Part shown: piece by piece, positions 5,326 to 5,527 of the stretch
How the letters are laid out: each line of letters opens with the position of its first letter
Numbering within the stretch: the stretch's first letter is position 1
From: Candidatus Methanoperedentaceae archaeon
Lineage (GTDB): Archaea > Halobacteriota > Methanosarcinia > Methanosarcinales > Methanoperedenaceae
Direction of reading: 5' to 3'
Assembly (NCBI GenBank): GCA_014859785.1
Contig: JACUTP010000125.1
Location: 1-5,527 of the forward strand
Length of the DNA: 5,527 nucleotides
Made by a program: the position numbers and the translations under genes
The notes under the pieces: model-generated
What the model was told of the DNA's origin: nothing
Databases searched by the model: none
What the model saw: the letters and a program-made list of their open reading frames with translations, nothing else

Positions 5326-5358
5326 AAACATCCCGGGCTTCCTGTATCCGGGATGTTT
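5326..5358. terminator. Strong hairpin between convergent genes, probable bidirectional terminator
   Basis: AAACATCCCGG (5326-5336) and CCGGGATGTTT (5348-5358) form a perfect 11-bp stem with an 11-base loop. It is flanked by an A-run on the left (5320-5324) and AT-rich DNA on the right. It lies downstream of the methyltransferase (+) and of the DUF2283-like gene (-), where a terminator or mRNA 3'-end stabiliser is expected. Archaeal termination relies mainly on U-tracts, so the role is inferred. Confidence 0.5.
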
Positions 5359-5405
5359 ATTATTGTATTTCTTCATAGTTAGCAGAGGAGATGGGAACAA
5401 CGGAT

Positions 5406-5527
5406 TTATGCTATTGCCTTACGTGCCGCTATCTGTTTCTTGATTTCGTATAGGAAAACTTGCGGTTCAGAAATATTTTCAGAGGCATCAAGCATTTCTA
5501 TTGCGACAATTTTGTTATCTTCCCCGT
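5406..5527 (-). CDS. DUF2283-like small protein, 3' part only
   Basis: The frame enters from the right edge of the window and runs 39 full codons to a TAA at 5408-5406. It reads GEDNKIVAIEMLDASENISE followed by a helical tail containing PQVFLYEIKKQIAARKAIA. The segment 'xxGxIVxIEILDAS' is the conserved end of the DUF2283 family, proteins of about 60-90 residues common in archaea and bacteria and sometimes next to toxin genes. Function is unknown. The 5' end and any partner gene lie outside the window, so the full length cannot be given. The hairpin at 5326-5358 lies downstream of its stop. Confidence 0.68.
   Translation of the reverse strand, partial: GEDNKIVAIEMLDASENISEPQVFLYEIKKQIAARKAIA

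Noticed and set aside
5218..5380. Forward frame containing ELVGSVDRVRSYGDGTELLVVQ, with a GTG at 5251 after a GGAG
   Set aside because: The frame runs straight through both arms of the 5326-5358 hairpin and has no recognisable family. The first part looks somewhat protein-like and may be a remnant, but the evidence is too thin for a gene call.

Overview
The window looks archaeal, most likely a methanogen-lineage euryarchaeon of the Methanosarcinales or ANME-2d ('Methanoperedens') type. This is inferred, not proven. The support is a cobalamin-pathway CbiC of archaeal type, a short archaeal winged-helix regulator, and AT-rich TATA-like boxes about 25-30 bases before several starts. Some of those genes lack a Shine-Dalgarno sequence (leaderless style) while others have a clear GGAG-type site. 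The small genes (PLDc_N-like, DUF2283-like, rubredoxin) also fit.

Layout. Positions 1-131 hold two copies of a palindrome-rich repeat with a 76-base period, ending just before a CbiC-like gene (168-791, +). Next, convergent and only 18 bases away, is an AI-2E-family membrane protein (810-1865, -). It diverges from a rubredoxin gene (1972-2133, +) across a perfectly palindromic TATA-like element. The rubredoxin converges, with 6 bases between stop codons, on a two-gene respiratory unit read on the minus strand: the iron-sulfur subunit of succinate dehydrogenase/fumarate reductase (2478-3260) and a haem-b membrane anchor (2140-2475). Upstream on the same strand lies a small winged-helix regulator (3360-3686).

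From about 3700 to the end the window is looser and more AT-rich. It holds a start-less minus-strand reading frame that looks like the tail of a broken gene (3759-3971), a two-helix PLDc_N-like membrane protein (4040-4258, +), and a 314-base stretch with no intact gene but with base-pairing potential and broken short frames (4259-4572). These are followed by an AT-rich class I SAM-dependent methyltransferase (4573-5202, +), a strong hairpin (5326-5358), and the 3' end of a DUF2283-like gene entering from the right edge (5406-5527, -).

The only clear functional unit is the sdhB/anchor pair. It would pass electrons from succinate (or to fumarate) between a flavoprotein encoded elsewhere and the membrane quinone pool. 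The rest appear to be independent housekeeping or accessory genes. No complete novel system is evident. The observations most worth checking are the hairpin tandem repeat abutting cbiC, the apparent loss of the catalytic histidine in the CbiC homologue, the incomplete sdh operon, and the gene remnants in the right half.
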